NCBI RefSeq assembly: GCF_050003625.1 | Contig: NC_134397.1 | Span: forward strand, 98,874,162-98,938,161 | DNA: 64,000 nucleotides | Source of the DNA: Haematobia irritans | Taxonomy: Eukaryota > Arthropoda > Insecta > Diptera > Muscidae | Direction: 5' to 3' | Part shown: positions 33,560 through 42,102 of the stretch, one piece after another | Layout of the letters: every line of letters begins with the position of its first letter | How positions within the stretch are numbered: position 1 is the first letter of the stretch | Program-made: the position numbers and the translations under genes | Notes under the pieces: model-generated | What the model saw: only the letters and a program-made list of their open reading frames with translations | Database searches by the model: none | Told to the model about the DNA's origin: nothing

Positions 33560-33940
33560 CTTCATCTTCCAATTCTTCTTATTCCACTTAACTAATTACA
33601 AAACATCCTATAGTATACCACTTCGCACTACCAAGAAATTACGAAGAGAAGTGTGAACAACCTGTTCATGAACTAGCTACCCACTGTTTTAAACATTTCT
33701 CATGTATCCTATAACTATGTTTATAATTTAATAACTTATTACCTATTGAAAATTTGAATTAAACAAATTAAATTGAATTACCCTTTACCATTAAGCTCCA
33801 GATATATATTTTATGAATATGAACTTATATTATATATCTTCTAAATGTATTAGTACATAGGATAAGATACTCCGAATGCGTGCTTGTGGTATGATTGAAG
33901 GCAAAATTTTATTGCAGTAGTACTGCAAGGCCGGCGGAAA
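33560..33940 (+). other. BEL-A 3' untranslated region and polypurine tract
   Basis: AT-rich, ends with GGCCGGCGGAAA directly before LTR TGTTTATG. Repeated at 35456-35846 with a short GAATT expansion near 35656. Confidence 0.7.
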
Positions 33941-34205
33941 TGTTTATGCTAAAATTCATTATTTCAATTTGAACGCTGTGCTTAAATACTTTTGTAAAAA
34001 TCCCCATAATTCAGTCCCTTCAAATCGTTTTGAAATACCTAATCGATTACTAGAAAACGATATCTATATTGAACATCAACTTTTAACGAATCTATCGACG
34101 ACCAGTCATGCCACAACACAACTTCCGCCAAAAAACTGAAATATACCTTCTTGTTCTGTTACAACATTCCTACTGATAAGATCGACAATGTAGAGAAAAT
34201 AAAAT
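33941..34205 (+). repeat. BEL-A LTR copy 3, truncated at about 265 bp
   Basis: Matches the LTR up to GAGAAAATAAAAT and then switches to integrase coding sequence (TCTTTGTTGAATCGGTGG), which repeats 32309 onward. This is the left junction of the 1.9-kb tandem duplication. Confidence 0.85.
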
Positions 34206-34513
34206 CTTTGTTGAATCGGTGGCAACGACTCAAGTCCCTTCATCAGCACTTCTGTACACGATGGAAGGACGAGTACCTCAAAGAGCTCCACAAAAGGCAC
34301 AAATGGCAAAGACCAACAGAGAACCTTAAAGAGAACACGCTGGTAGTCATACGCGAGGAGAATATCCCTCCAAATTGTTGGCGAATTGGCCGAATCTCCA
34401 AAGTATACTCCGGTAGTGATTCTAGGGTACGAGTCGCGGAATTTCTTACTGCGAAAGGTTTGATCACTAGACCAATTACGAAACTGGTCATTCTTCCAAT
34501 GGACAGCATATAG
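34206..34513 (+). pseudogene. Duplicated integrase C-terminus (BEL-A)
   Basis: About 100 codons from LLNRWQRLKSLHQHF to VILPMDSI, identical to the end of the integrase at 32310-32617 except V to F in AEFLTAK. It has no own start; a by-product of the duplication. Confidence 0.85.
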
Positions 34514-34594
34514 ACTACTTTAATGATCAATTCTGCCCGTTAGTGTCCACAATATTGCCTAAAGAGTCCTTCACCATCCTTTTTTCAGCTCACT

Positions 34595-35455
34595 ATGCCT
34601 AACACTCACAACGTAAAAGGCGGCATTCAATTCCGATGCAGAATTTGTAGAGGTTCCCATGCTCTAAGGAAATGCAGACGTTTTCTTAATATGAATGTTG
34701 CCCAACGAGAACAAGCTGTACAAAAGTATGGGTATTGTAAGAATTGTTTGGCCCACACACATTCAGAAGGGACATGTTTTACTAAAATCGGTTGCAGAAT
34801 CTGTCACTCAAAACATCACACCTACCTACACTATCATCCCCGCATGCAGTCCAAACAATCTCAGCTTCGACGAAGTAAGCGTAATGATAATACAGCTGAA
34901 GCCGGAAAACGTTTTAAAAAAGAAGCTTCGCCAAAGCCATCCACACCAACTTTAGAACAACAGACCTCGCTTTCATCCATACTCAAACAAAATTCAGTTA
35001 CACTTCTTCCGACTATCCTAGTCAAGGTCCCCTGTAAAAGTGGAAACAAAACTCTACGCTGCCTGTTGGACTCCGCTGCTAAGGCGAGTTACATTACGTA
35101 TCGAGTGGTTGATAAGTTGGGTCTTACTACGTTAGCTCTTGATAAGGAAACAATTTGTCCACTTCCTCTTGTATCTGTCCATGAATCTAATATCCGAATC
35201 CAAGCAATCCTGAAACTCCAGAACAGAATATCCATCAATACTCCCAAGGAGACAATATCTGAAGCTCTGAGAGAAAATTTCCACAACATCGTATTGGCCG
35301 ACCGACACTTTTATAAGACATCGTCAATCGACATTATCCTAGGGGTCGACATTTATTCTAGGATAATTCGTGAGGGCATTCTTGTTCGTCCTGGCCTTCC
35401 AACCGCCCAAAACACCATATTTGGGTGGACACTTTATGGTCTTTGTCAAAAATAA
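34595..35455 (+). CDS. BEL-A ORF3, duplicated copy
   Basis: 286 residues, intact. It differs from the first copy at four residues that I noticed (I35V, T53A, T65I, and I to V in PLVSVH). All zinc ligands and the altered D-S-A site are unchanged. The acceptor-like CAG precedes it too. Its own upstream exon is not duplicated; any expression would need read-through or splicing from the main leader. Confidence 0.7.
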   Translation: MPNTHNVKGGIQFRCRICRGSHALRKCRRFLNMNVAQREQAVQKYGYCKNCLAHTHSEGTCFTKIGCRICHSKHHTYLHYHPRMQSKQSQLRRSKRNDNTAEAGKRFKKEASPKPSTPTLEQQTSLSSILKQNSVTLLPTILVKVPCKSGNKTLRCLLDSAAKASYITYRVVDKLGLTTLALDKETICPLPLVSVHESNIRIQAILKLQNRISINTPKETISEALRENFHNIVLADRHFYKTSSIDIILGVDIYSRIIREGILVRPGLPTAQNTIFGWTLYGLCQK

Positions 35456-35846
35456 CTTCATCTTCCAATTCTTCTTATTCCACTTAACTAATTACAAAAC
35501 ATCCTATAGTATACCACTTCGCACTACCAAGAAATTACGAAGAGAAGTGTGAACAACCTGTTCATGAACTAGCTACCCACTGTTTTAAACATTTCTCATG
35601 TATCCAATAACTATGTTTATAATTTAATAACTTATTACCTATTGAAAATTTGAATTGAATTGAATTGAACAAATTAAATTGAATTACCCTTTACCATTAA
35701 GCTCCAGATATATATTTTATGAATATGAACTTATATTATATATCTTCTAAATGTATTAGTACATAGGATAAGATACTCCGAATGCGTGCTTGTGGTATGA
35801 TTGAAGGCAAAATTTTATTGCAGTAGTACTGCAAGGCCGGCGGAAA

Positions 35847-36309
35847 TGTTTATGCTAAAATTCATTATTTCAATTTGAACGCTGTGCTTAAATACTTTTG
35901 TAAAAATCCCCATAATTCAGTCCCTTCAAATCGTTTTGAAATACCTAATCGATTACTAGAAAACGATATCTATATTGAACATCAACTTTTAACGAATCTA
36001 TCGACGACCAGTCATGCCACAACACAACTTCCGCCAAAAAACTGAAATATACCTTCTTGTTCTGTTACAACATTCCTACTGGTAAGATCGACAATCTAGA
36101 GAAAATAAAATTCGAAGTTGTCAACAAAATCATAATATTTTGTTTTCATTTGTTTTTCTCCTTTAACTGTCTGATCTACACTTCACCAATATAAACCCGT
36201 CTGGAGAGAAAGATCCACTATCGTGACTGTGATCTATTTTTCGCTTTCCTCACTCATAGAGATTCTTGGCCCTTCTCCAAACCAAAGACGCTGCCGTTCT
36301 CCATAATCA
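35847..36309 (+). repeat. BEL-A LTR copy 4, full length (3' LTR)
   Basis: 463 bp, TGTTTATG to CATAATCA, followed by ACCCA and by MITE sequence. By eye it is near-identical to copy 2. Confidence 0.88.
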
Positions 36310-36382
36310 ACCCAAAAATTTATATGCTTGAAGCAAAATATGTTTGGGAGTATATGTTACAGAAGCGATTTTTTTGAGGGTG

Positions 36383-37045
36383 TATATACTCAGACAGTCA
36401 ACCTGCAATAAAATCCTTGGACTCTGTGTTCCTCAACTCGAAAACGGACATCGACTGCCGCAAATCTCTCAATGAGATGGCTGAGCAGCACAATATGCAC
36501 CTAATATGGGTGCATGGCCATAGGAACATACCGGGGAACTGCGAAGCAGATGAGCTAGCAAGGCTAGGAACTATCTTACATATTCCAGGGGAACTAGAAT
36601 CTGTTGGTATGCCTCTGGCTACCTGCAAGCTCTTACTGCGTGAGAAGGCTGTCATGATGGCAAATGTTCGATGGGAGAATTGTAAGGGTTGTAACGACCC
36701 CAAGCAAATATGGCCCATTTAAACTTAAACCGCACACTAGATATGCTAGTGTTCTCGAGACGCCAGATATCACTCCTGATATCTGCTATAACGGGTCGCT
36801 GCCTGATAGGCGATTTTGCAAAAACTATTGGTGCGAAGTATAATGACCATTGTATGAGCTGTCATGATGCGGAGGAAAAGGAATCAATAAAACACCTCTT
36901 GTGTGAGTGTCCTGCATTTTGTGTAAGGCGTAAGCAAATTTTAGGGGCATATAGCTTCAGATTACTGGCGGACCTGGAAAACGTTAACTTAAGCAGTCTG
37001 CTAATGTTTTTGGAACAATCTGGTTGGTTCAACAGAAGAAAATAA
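36383..37045 (+). pseudogene. LINE ORF2, C-terminal RNase H and CCHC region
   Basis: It resumes the LINE: YSDSQPAIKSLDSVFLNSK (third RNase H Asp), then HLIWVHGHRNIPGNCEADEL (His and final Asp). A frame change near 36715 leads to LLISAITGRCLIGDFAKTIG and the zinc motif CMSCHDAEEKESIKHLLCEC (CX2C...HX4C), and WFNRRK ends at 37045. Together with 18834-19617 all four RNase H acidic residues are present but 16.8 kb apart. Confidence 0.82.
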
Positions 37046-37181
37046 TCGAGAAGGTTCAACGGTTGAAACTAGAAGTGCCCATATGTAATAGGTACTTTTA
37101 GTTAATGTGGTATCACAATGGACTGAATAGTCTAAGTGAGCCTGAATCTTAATCGGGCTGCCACTTTAACCTAACCTAACC
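37046..37181 (+). repeat. LINE 3' UTR ending in CCTAA repeats
   Basis: Contains GTGGTATCACAATGGACTGA and AGTCTAAGTGAGCCTGA and ends AACCTAACCTAACC just before the TSD. Short copies of this tail occur at 39251-39286 (reverse) and 39946-40016. Confidence 0.8.
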
Positions 37182-37291
37182 TATCAGTAAATTTTTAATT
37201 GGTTTTTATTCGAATTTGATTAAATATTTAATTGAATCAATTAACACATTAATTGAATCTGTTTCCAAGTTCAATTAAGTGTTTAATTGAA

Positions 37292-38610
37292 ACAAGTATA
37301 TATGGCCGTAAGTTCGGTCAGGCCGAATCTTATGTACCCCCCGCCATGGATAGCGTAGAAACTTCTACGAAAGACTGTCATCCACAATCGAATTACTTAG
37401 GTTGTGGTATCTTAAATCGTTTTCTAAATTGTGAGTTAGTCCATACGTGGTATATATTATACAAAAAAGGGTATGTGTAGGTAAGTCTACAAATACTTAC
37501 GAATCAATATGGACTTTTGCACGGTACGTAGGGAGCCAGAATTGAAATAAGGAATTGAATATATAATTATGAACTTGATATGGACCAATTTTTTGTGATT
37601 GGGACTCTATTTATCTGAGGGCTATATATAACTATAGACCGACATGGACCTAGTTAGACATGGTTGTTAACGGCCATATACTAGCACAATGTACCGAATT
37701 TCAACTGACTCGGATGAAATTTGCTCCTCCAAGAGGCTCCAGAACCAAATCTCGGGATCGGTTTATATGGGGGCTATATATGATTATGGACTAATATGGA
37801 CCACTTTTGGCATGGTTGTTAAATATCATATACTACCACCACGTACCAAATTTCAACAAGATCGGATGAATTTTGCTTCTCCAAAAGGCACTGGAGGTCA
37901 AATCTGGGGATCGGTTTATATGGGGGCTATATATAATTATGGACTGATATGAACCAATTCCTGCATGGTTGTTGGATACCATATACTAACATCACGTACC
38001 AAATTTCAACCGAATCGGATGAATTTTGGTCTTTCAAGGAGCTCCGGAGGTCAAATCTGTGGATCGGTTTATATAGGGGCTATATATAATTATGGACCGA
38101 TTTTGACCAATTTTTGCATGAGTGTTTGAGGCCATATATTACCACCACGTACCAAATATCAACTGAATCAGATGAATTTTGGTCTTCCAAGAGGCTCCGG
38201 AGGTCAAATCTGGTGATCGGTTTATATGGGGGCTATATATAATTGTGCACCGATTTGGACCAATTTTTGCATGGTTGTTAGAGACCATATACTAACACCA
38301 TGTACCAAATTTCAGCCGGATCGGATGAAATTTGCTTTTCTTAGAGGGTCTGCAACCCAAAGTGGACCGATATGGCCCATTTGCAATACCATCCGACCTG
38401 CATCAATAACAACTATTGTGCCAAGTTTCAAATCGATATTCGGAAGTTAGCGTGATTTCAACAGGCGGACGGACGGACATGCTCAGATCGACTCAGAATT
38501 TCACCACGACCCAGATTATATATACTTTATGGGGTCTTAGAGCAATATTTCGATGTGTTACAAACGGAATGACAAAGTTAATATACCCCCACCCTATGGT
38601 GGAGGGTATA
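37292..38610 (+). mobile_element. Mini-me-like element, type II, second full copy
   Basis: Starts ACAAGTATATATGGCCGTAAG with a TTCGGTCAGGCCGAA hairpin and ends with CACCCTATGGTGGAGGGTATA. A GGCGGACGGACGGAC run is at 38465-38478. The central part has about five units of 155 bp (near 37600, 37755, 37913, 38068, 38220) with 'cggtttatatgggggctat' and 'accaaatttcaac'. Noncoding; open frames inside are repeat-derived. Confidence 0.75.
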
Positions 38611-38635
38611 AAAATTTTGGTGATAATTTTTTGTG

Positions 38636-39075
38636 TGTAGTCAAGAAGAAAGACGGTAGCACCCGATTCAGCGTGGGATACAGAAAATTAAATGATGTCA
38701 GTAAAAAAGACAGTTATCCGCTTGCACGCATTGATGACACGTTAGTGTGTCCAGCCGGAACAAAATGGTTTTCCACGCTTAACTTGCAGAGTGGCTATTG
38801 GCAAGTGGAGATCGCCGAAAAAGACAAGGAGAAAACAGATTTTGGCGTTAATGGCAATTGAATGTAATGGCACTCGTGCTGTGCAATGCTTCGGCGACCT
38901 TCGAGCGACCACCGATGAAGACAAAATAAAGGCTGTAAGAGATTGGCCACGTCCACGAAATCTCCATGAATTGCGTAGCTTCTTTGGATTATGCACCTAC
39001 TACAGGCGATTCGTAACAAACTTCGCCAGCATCGCCGCTAGCCTCCATAAATTAACCCAAAAAGTTAATGAATAG
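38636..39075 (+). pseudogene. gypsy C reverse transcriptase remnant
   Basis: VKKKDGSTRFSVGYRKLNDV and [20 protein letters not shown]: the catalytic Asp of LDLQSGY (present in element D) is Asn. The YLDD region is deleted; after a jump near 38905 the sequence resumes with [20 protein letters not shown]. Frameshifted, dead. Confidence 0.8.
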
Positions 39076-39129
39076 GATGTAATGAATAGGAAGAGTCACT
39101 CCATCATCTAAAAGAAATTTTATGTTATG

Positions 39130-39600
39130 CTCCTTTGGATACAGATGCTAGCGCTTTCGGAATTGGAGGTGTGTTGTCCCAACAGATAGATGGTAAAGAG
39201 AAGATCATCGGATATTTTAGCTCGGACGTTGTCCAAGCCCGAAAAGAACTAGGTTAGGTGGCAGCCCATTGTGATACCACATTGGTGATATTTTAGCCGA
39301 ACGTTGTCCAAGCCCGAAAAGAACTATTGCGTAACGAGAAGAGAGTTGCTTGCTGTCATAGAAAGCGTAAAGCATTACCACAAATACTTGTATGGACAGA
39401 ATTTCTTGCTAAGAACTGATCATTCAGCTCCACGATAGTTGCTTCAATTCAATAATCCGAAAGCTTAGCTGGCACGTTGGATAGAAAGACTCCAAAGCTA
39501 TGATTTCAGTATCAAGCATAGAAAAGATGGCAAACATGGCAATGCGGACGAATTGTCACGTCGACCTTGTAATGTCGAGTGCAAATACTGCTCAAAAGCT
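39130..39600 (+). pseudogene. gypsy C RNase H region, broken by a LINE-tail insertion
   Basis: DTDASAFGIGGVLSQQIDGK and then, after a 36-bp insertion with a 39-40-bp target duplication (39211-39325), CVTRRELLAVIESVKHYHKY, LYGQNFLLRTDHSA, and WIERLQSYDFSIKHRKDG followed by NADELSRRPC. Stops are present in the TDHSAPR*LL and KA*LARW segments. Confidence 0.8.
39211..39325 (-). repeat. 36-bp LINE-tail insertion flanked by a 40-bp target duplication
   Basis: 39251-39286 is, on the minus strand, GTGGTATCACAATGGGCTGC followed by CACCTAACCT, the 3' tail of the LOA-like LINE. The flanks 39211-39250 and 39287-39325 are near-identical copies of 'gatattttag...gaaaagaact'. A strongly 5'-truncated LINE (or derived SINE) insertion. 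Confidence 0.75.
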
Positions 39601-40621
39601 GAACATAAGGAAGAAATCGTGGATATCTGGCCGTTGCACGTCGAATCCCATTTTGAGCAAAATTATTTCGGCGAAGGAAGAAGATAAGAAACCCAGCAAG
39701 AAAGACATCGCAGCCGATAGCCCACTTATGAAATCATACTGGGCTGAATGGGACAGTCTATGTCTGGTCAATGAAACCCTGCAACGTAAATGGGAAAGCG
39801 AAGATGGTAAGAGCAGCCAAAATTTGATCATCGTACTGCACTGCAATGTGGAACGCCGTTCGGACTCGGCTATAAAAAGGAGGTCCCTTGTCATTGAGCT
39901 TAACATGGAATCGAGCAGCACTCAGTGATAAGAGAGAAGTTCACCAATGTGGTATCACAATGGACTGAATAGTCTAAGTGAGCCTGATACATCGGGCTCC
40001 CACCTAACCTAACCTAAGGACTGGATATGTCGCTATGGTGTGCCGTCCGAGATACACTCAGACCAAGGAAGAAATTTTGAATCGGCCATATTCAAAGAGA
40101 CGTGTGACTCCCTTGGTATAAAGAAAACAAGGACTACGCCATTGCATCCACAGTCTGATGACATGGTAGAAAGGTTTAATCGCATTCTGGAAGAACATCT
40201 TCGAAAGGTGGTGGATAACGGCCAACGACACTGGGACTAGCATATACCAAAGGTTTTGCCGTTGTATAGATCAGCCGTACATGATTCTACGTCACGAACA
40301 CCGGCCAAGGTTCTATTCGGAACGGAATTGAAGTTGCCCGGAGATTTGATATTCGACGCTACACCCAATGAGCTCGTCATGGAAGAAACCAGTAACGACA
40401 TACCAAACACATTTAGTAAAGTTCACGAATCAGTGCGAAACAAAATAAAAATGGTCAGCAATAGGATGAAGGCGAGATATGATCGTGCAGCGAACACTGA
40501 GGGCTTTAAAGAAGGATAACTGGTTCTGCTATTCAACCCGCAACGAAAGAAAGCACTATGTCCTAAACTACAAACACAGTGGGAAGGCCCATATAAAGTC
40601 ATCAAGAAGATCAATGATGTT
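39600..40621 (+). pseudogene. gypsy C integrase remnant
   Basis: The linker (39600-39940) is frameshifted. After the LINE-tail insertion the core resumes: WICRYGVPSEIHSDQGRNFE (second catalytic Asp), TTPLHPQSDDMVERFNRILE (catalytic Glu), then KVHESVRNKIKMVSNRMKAR and WEGPYKVIKKINDV. The first catalytic Asp is missing. BEL-B interrupts after Val; the C-terminus is at 48929-49040. Confidence 0.8.
39946..40016 (+). repeat. 5'-truncated LINE 3'-tail insertion
   Basis: Contains GTGGTATCACAATGGACTGA and GTCTAAGTGAGCCTGA and ends CACCTAACCTAACCTAAG, matching 37100-37181. It lies between the zinc-binding and catalytic parts of gypsy C integrase; I see no target duplication, and gypsy sequence appears missing around it. 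Confidence 0.75.
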
Positions 40622-40986
40622 TGTTTATTTAGAGGACTGTATATATTTATTTCTTTTTCTCCAATTTTTCACTGGTAGTGCAGATCCCAATTTAAGAAAG
40701 AATTGATAGATGTGGTTATATGGACTTGAATTATCTTTACCTGAGCGAAATGAATTTGTCTGGATTGACTTATACCAAAATGAAACAATCAAGCGACGAT
40801 TTGTATTAGGCAGGAAAATTCAAGTTTATTGGTTCGTAACTCCAAACGAAATGAACGAGACAAACTTCTATAGCTATAGCAGTACAAATCATTTGTGAAG
40901 TTGATTGATAACTTATTATAATCGATAAGTTCAGGAATGCTAACTATAATGTCGGTGCGATACTTAACCCATTGCGGGCATGTACA
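40622..40986 (-). repeat. BEL-B 3' LTR
   Basis: 365 bp; on the minus strand TGTACATGCCCGC to CTAAATAAACA. The purine-rich CAACAGAGGGCGGTAA lies directly before it (polypurine tract). The first 355 bp (element sense) align without gaps to the 5' LTR; the last 10 bp do not. A 62-codon plus-strand frame inside is an antisense artefact. Confidence 0.88.
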
Positions 40987-41142
40987 TTACCGCCCTCTGT
41001 TGCAGTATTGCAATATAATAAGGTATTTTCGTTACTAAATCTAAATGCAAAATTTCATATTTCTTATTTTAAGGTATATGGATATAAGTTTAGCATATTC
41101 ATAATTCAAGATATAGGTGATATTAAATTAAATCGTTTAAAT

Positions 41143-42102
41143 TCAATATTCAAGTAAGTTTACGAATGTAAAGAAAAGAATTAAGTATTTACTTATATAA
41201 ATAGTGCAAGATCCGGATAACACCCATCCAAAAATTGTATTTGTGGCTACTGGGAGGCCGTTTGCGCTAGGCAGTAATCCTGGTTGGATTATTCGAGCAT
41301 ATACATCTGACCCCAAAACGATGGCAAAGGGGCCTGATTTGTAGAACTGCGGGTCAGCTAGAATTATATTTGGCAGCTTTTGAAGGATAGTTGCATCGAT
41401 GGTCCTTTGGGGTGTATTGATTGATATGCGATTATTTACTTGCATTGTGGTCTCTAAAGATATATGTGGTGGTTGTCGAGAGCACAAGGTGACATTACAT
41501 ATAGTCTCTTTACCTAAGAGAGTTGTTGCTAGTCCCAGTTCGGCGACAAGATGCTTAGATATTTTACTGCTAGAGGCGCATACATCCAGCATTACCCGTA
41601 CATGATGACGCTTTTGTCCAATCTTAACCAAAACGACTGCGGTAGGAAACAGATTTGTTGTGTTTGGTAACGTTATGGATGTGATCGTAAAACTAGTAGT
41701 TGCTGGTGTTGTTCGTCGTTGAGCCAAATTTAAAAGGGGTTTCTTTTCGTGTGTTAGCTGTGGCCCAGTAGTCCTTTTTTCAGGGGCTTTAGATATGTGT
41801 AGAAGAGAGTGATGGTTACCGCCACACGAAAAGCAACCCTTTTTCGAAAAACATGAACCAGCGGAATGTTGGTGGGCTAAGCAGTTTGGACAGTAACCGT
41901 GGAGTATGACTAGTCTGAGTCTCTCTTCAGGATTTTTTCTCAAGAACTTCGTGCATTGGCGTAGACCATGATATTTCATGCAAACGTTGCAGGAAATACC
42001 AGGAATTTTTGGAGTTGTAGCCTTTGGAAATGCGTTTTTGAATGGACGACATGCTAAGGAATATATGGAAATGAGGTTAGATCGATTGACACTATTTAAC
42101 AT
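41143..42102 (-). CDS. BEL-B ORF3: zinc knuckles plus retropepsin-like domain
   Basis: 319 residues, intact, from the minus-strand ATG at 42102. Its start overlaps the integrase stop (ATGTTAA, 42102-42096), suggesting reinitiation or a spliced transcript. Zinc knuckles C38-C41-H45-C50 (CX2CX3HX4C), C71-C74-H79-C84, C90-C93-H97/H98-H102. Retropepsin-like part: VMLDVCASSSKI (D173, but V-C instead of S/T-G), NNRISINTPQRTID, NIILADPQFYKSGPFAIVLG and TIFGWVLSGSC. The spacing of the first knuckle (X3) matches BEL-A ORF3 and differs from gag-pol (X4). Catalysis is unlikely; a nucleic-acid-binding accessory role is my inference. Confidence 0.75.
   Translation of the reverse strand: MLNSVNRSNLISIYSLACRPFKNAFPKATTPKIPGISCNVCMKYHGLRQCTKFLRKNPEERLRLVILHGYCPNCLAHQHSAGSCFSKKGCFSCGGNHHSLLHISKAPEKRTTGPQLTHEKKPLLNLAQRRTTPATTSFTITSITLPNTTNLFPTAVVLVKIGQKRHHVRVMLDVCASSSKISKHLVAELGLATTLLGKETICNVTLCSRQPPHISLETTMQVNNRISINTPQRTIDATILQKLPNIILADPQFYKSGPFAIVLGSDVYARIIQPGLLPSANGLPVATNTIFGWVLSGSCTIYISKYLILFFTFVNLLEY

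Larger units (their letters stand above)
23371..36309 (+). mobile_element. BEL/Pao retrotransposon A, with tandem LTR rearrangements
   Basis: Four LTR copies (23371-23605 truncated, 24900-25362 full, 33941-34205 truncated, 35847-36309 full) bracket one full interior and one partial repeat of the interior 3' end. Flanking GCCCA/ACCCA would be a 5-bp TSD with one mismatch. Interior order: leader, gag, zinc knuckles, retropepsin, RT/RNase H, integrase, ORF3. The LTR pattern suggests two elements sharing an LTR and a later 1.9-kb tandem duplication. Confidence 0.85.
19618..36382. mobile_element. Large TA-flanked MITE (CACATTCATATG / GAGGGTG ends) hosting BEL-A
   Basis: Inserted at TA (19616-19617 and 36383-36384) in the LINE RNase H. 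Ends CACATTCATATGTTTGGG and, inverted, CACCCTCAAAAAAATCGC. Both arms (19618-19830, 23140-23360, 36310-36350) repeat ATATGTTTGGG and its complement. Without nested elements it is about 2.9 kb and noncoding, apart from a tRNA-like pair near 21766-22040. Confidence 0.7.
14698..37181 (+). mobile_element. LOA-like non-LTR retrotransposon (LINE) with RNase H, heavily interrupted
   Basis: Flanked by the 9-bp duplication TATCAGTAA (14689-14697 and 37182-37190). It carries ORF1, part of an endonuclease, RT with YADD, RNase H and a 3' end of AACCTAACCTAACC. hAT copy 2 replaced the ORF1/endonuclease junction (15902-17212), and a 16.8-kb MITE nest (19618-36382) splits RNase H. Removing the nest restores NIGIN-IYSDSQPAIKSLDS. 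Clade assignment (LOA/Jockey group, because of the RNase H) is by inspection. Confidence 0.82.
12796..37291. mobile_element. AATCAATTAA-rich MITE, split by a 22.5-kb nest
   Basis: The left arm (12796-14697) and right arm (37182-37291) both carry dense AATTGAATCAATTAA words in both orientations and start or end with GTTTTAATTGAA / TTTAATTGAAAC. The LINE between them is flanked by a duplicated TATCAGTAA, so the arms were once one element of about 2 kb. No coding sequence in either arm. Confidence 0.65.

Noticed and set aside
36398..36718. 106-codon minus-strand frame
   Set aside because: Antisense shadow of the LINE RNase H domain on the plus strand.
40710..40898. 62-codon plus-strand frame repeated at 48647 and 61602
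   Set aside because: It lies antisense inside the BEL-B LTR; its repetition follows from LTR identity and tandem duplication, not from protein conservation.
41399..41605. Plus-strand frames within BEL-B ORF3 and integrase (41399-41605, 42304-42582, 42825-43043 and copies)
   Set aside because: Antisense shadows of the minus-strand pol and ORF3 coding sequence.
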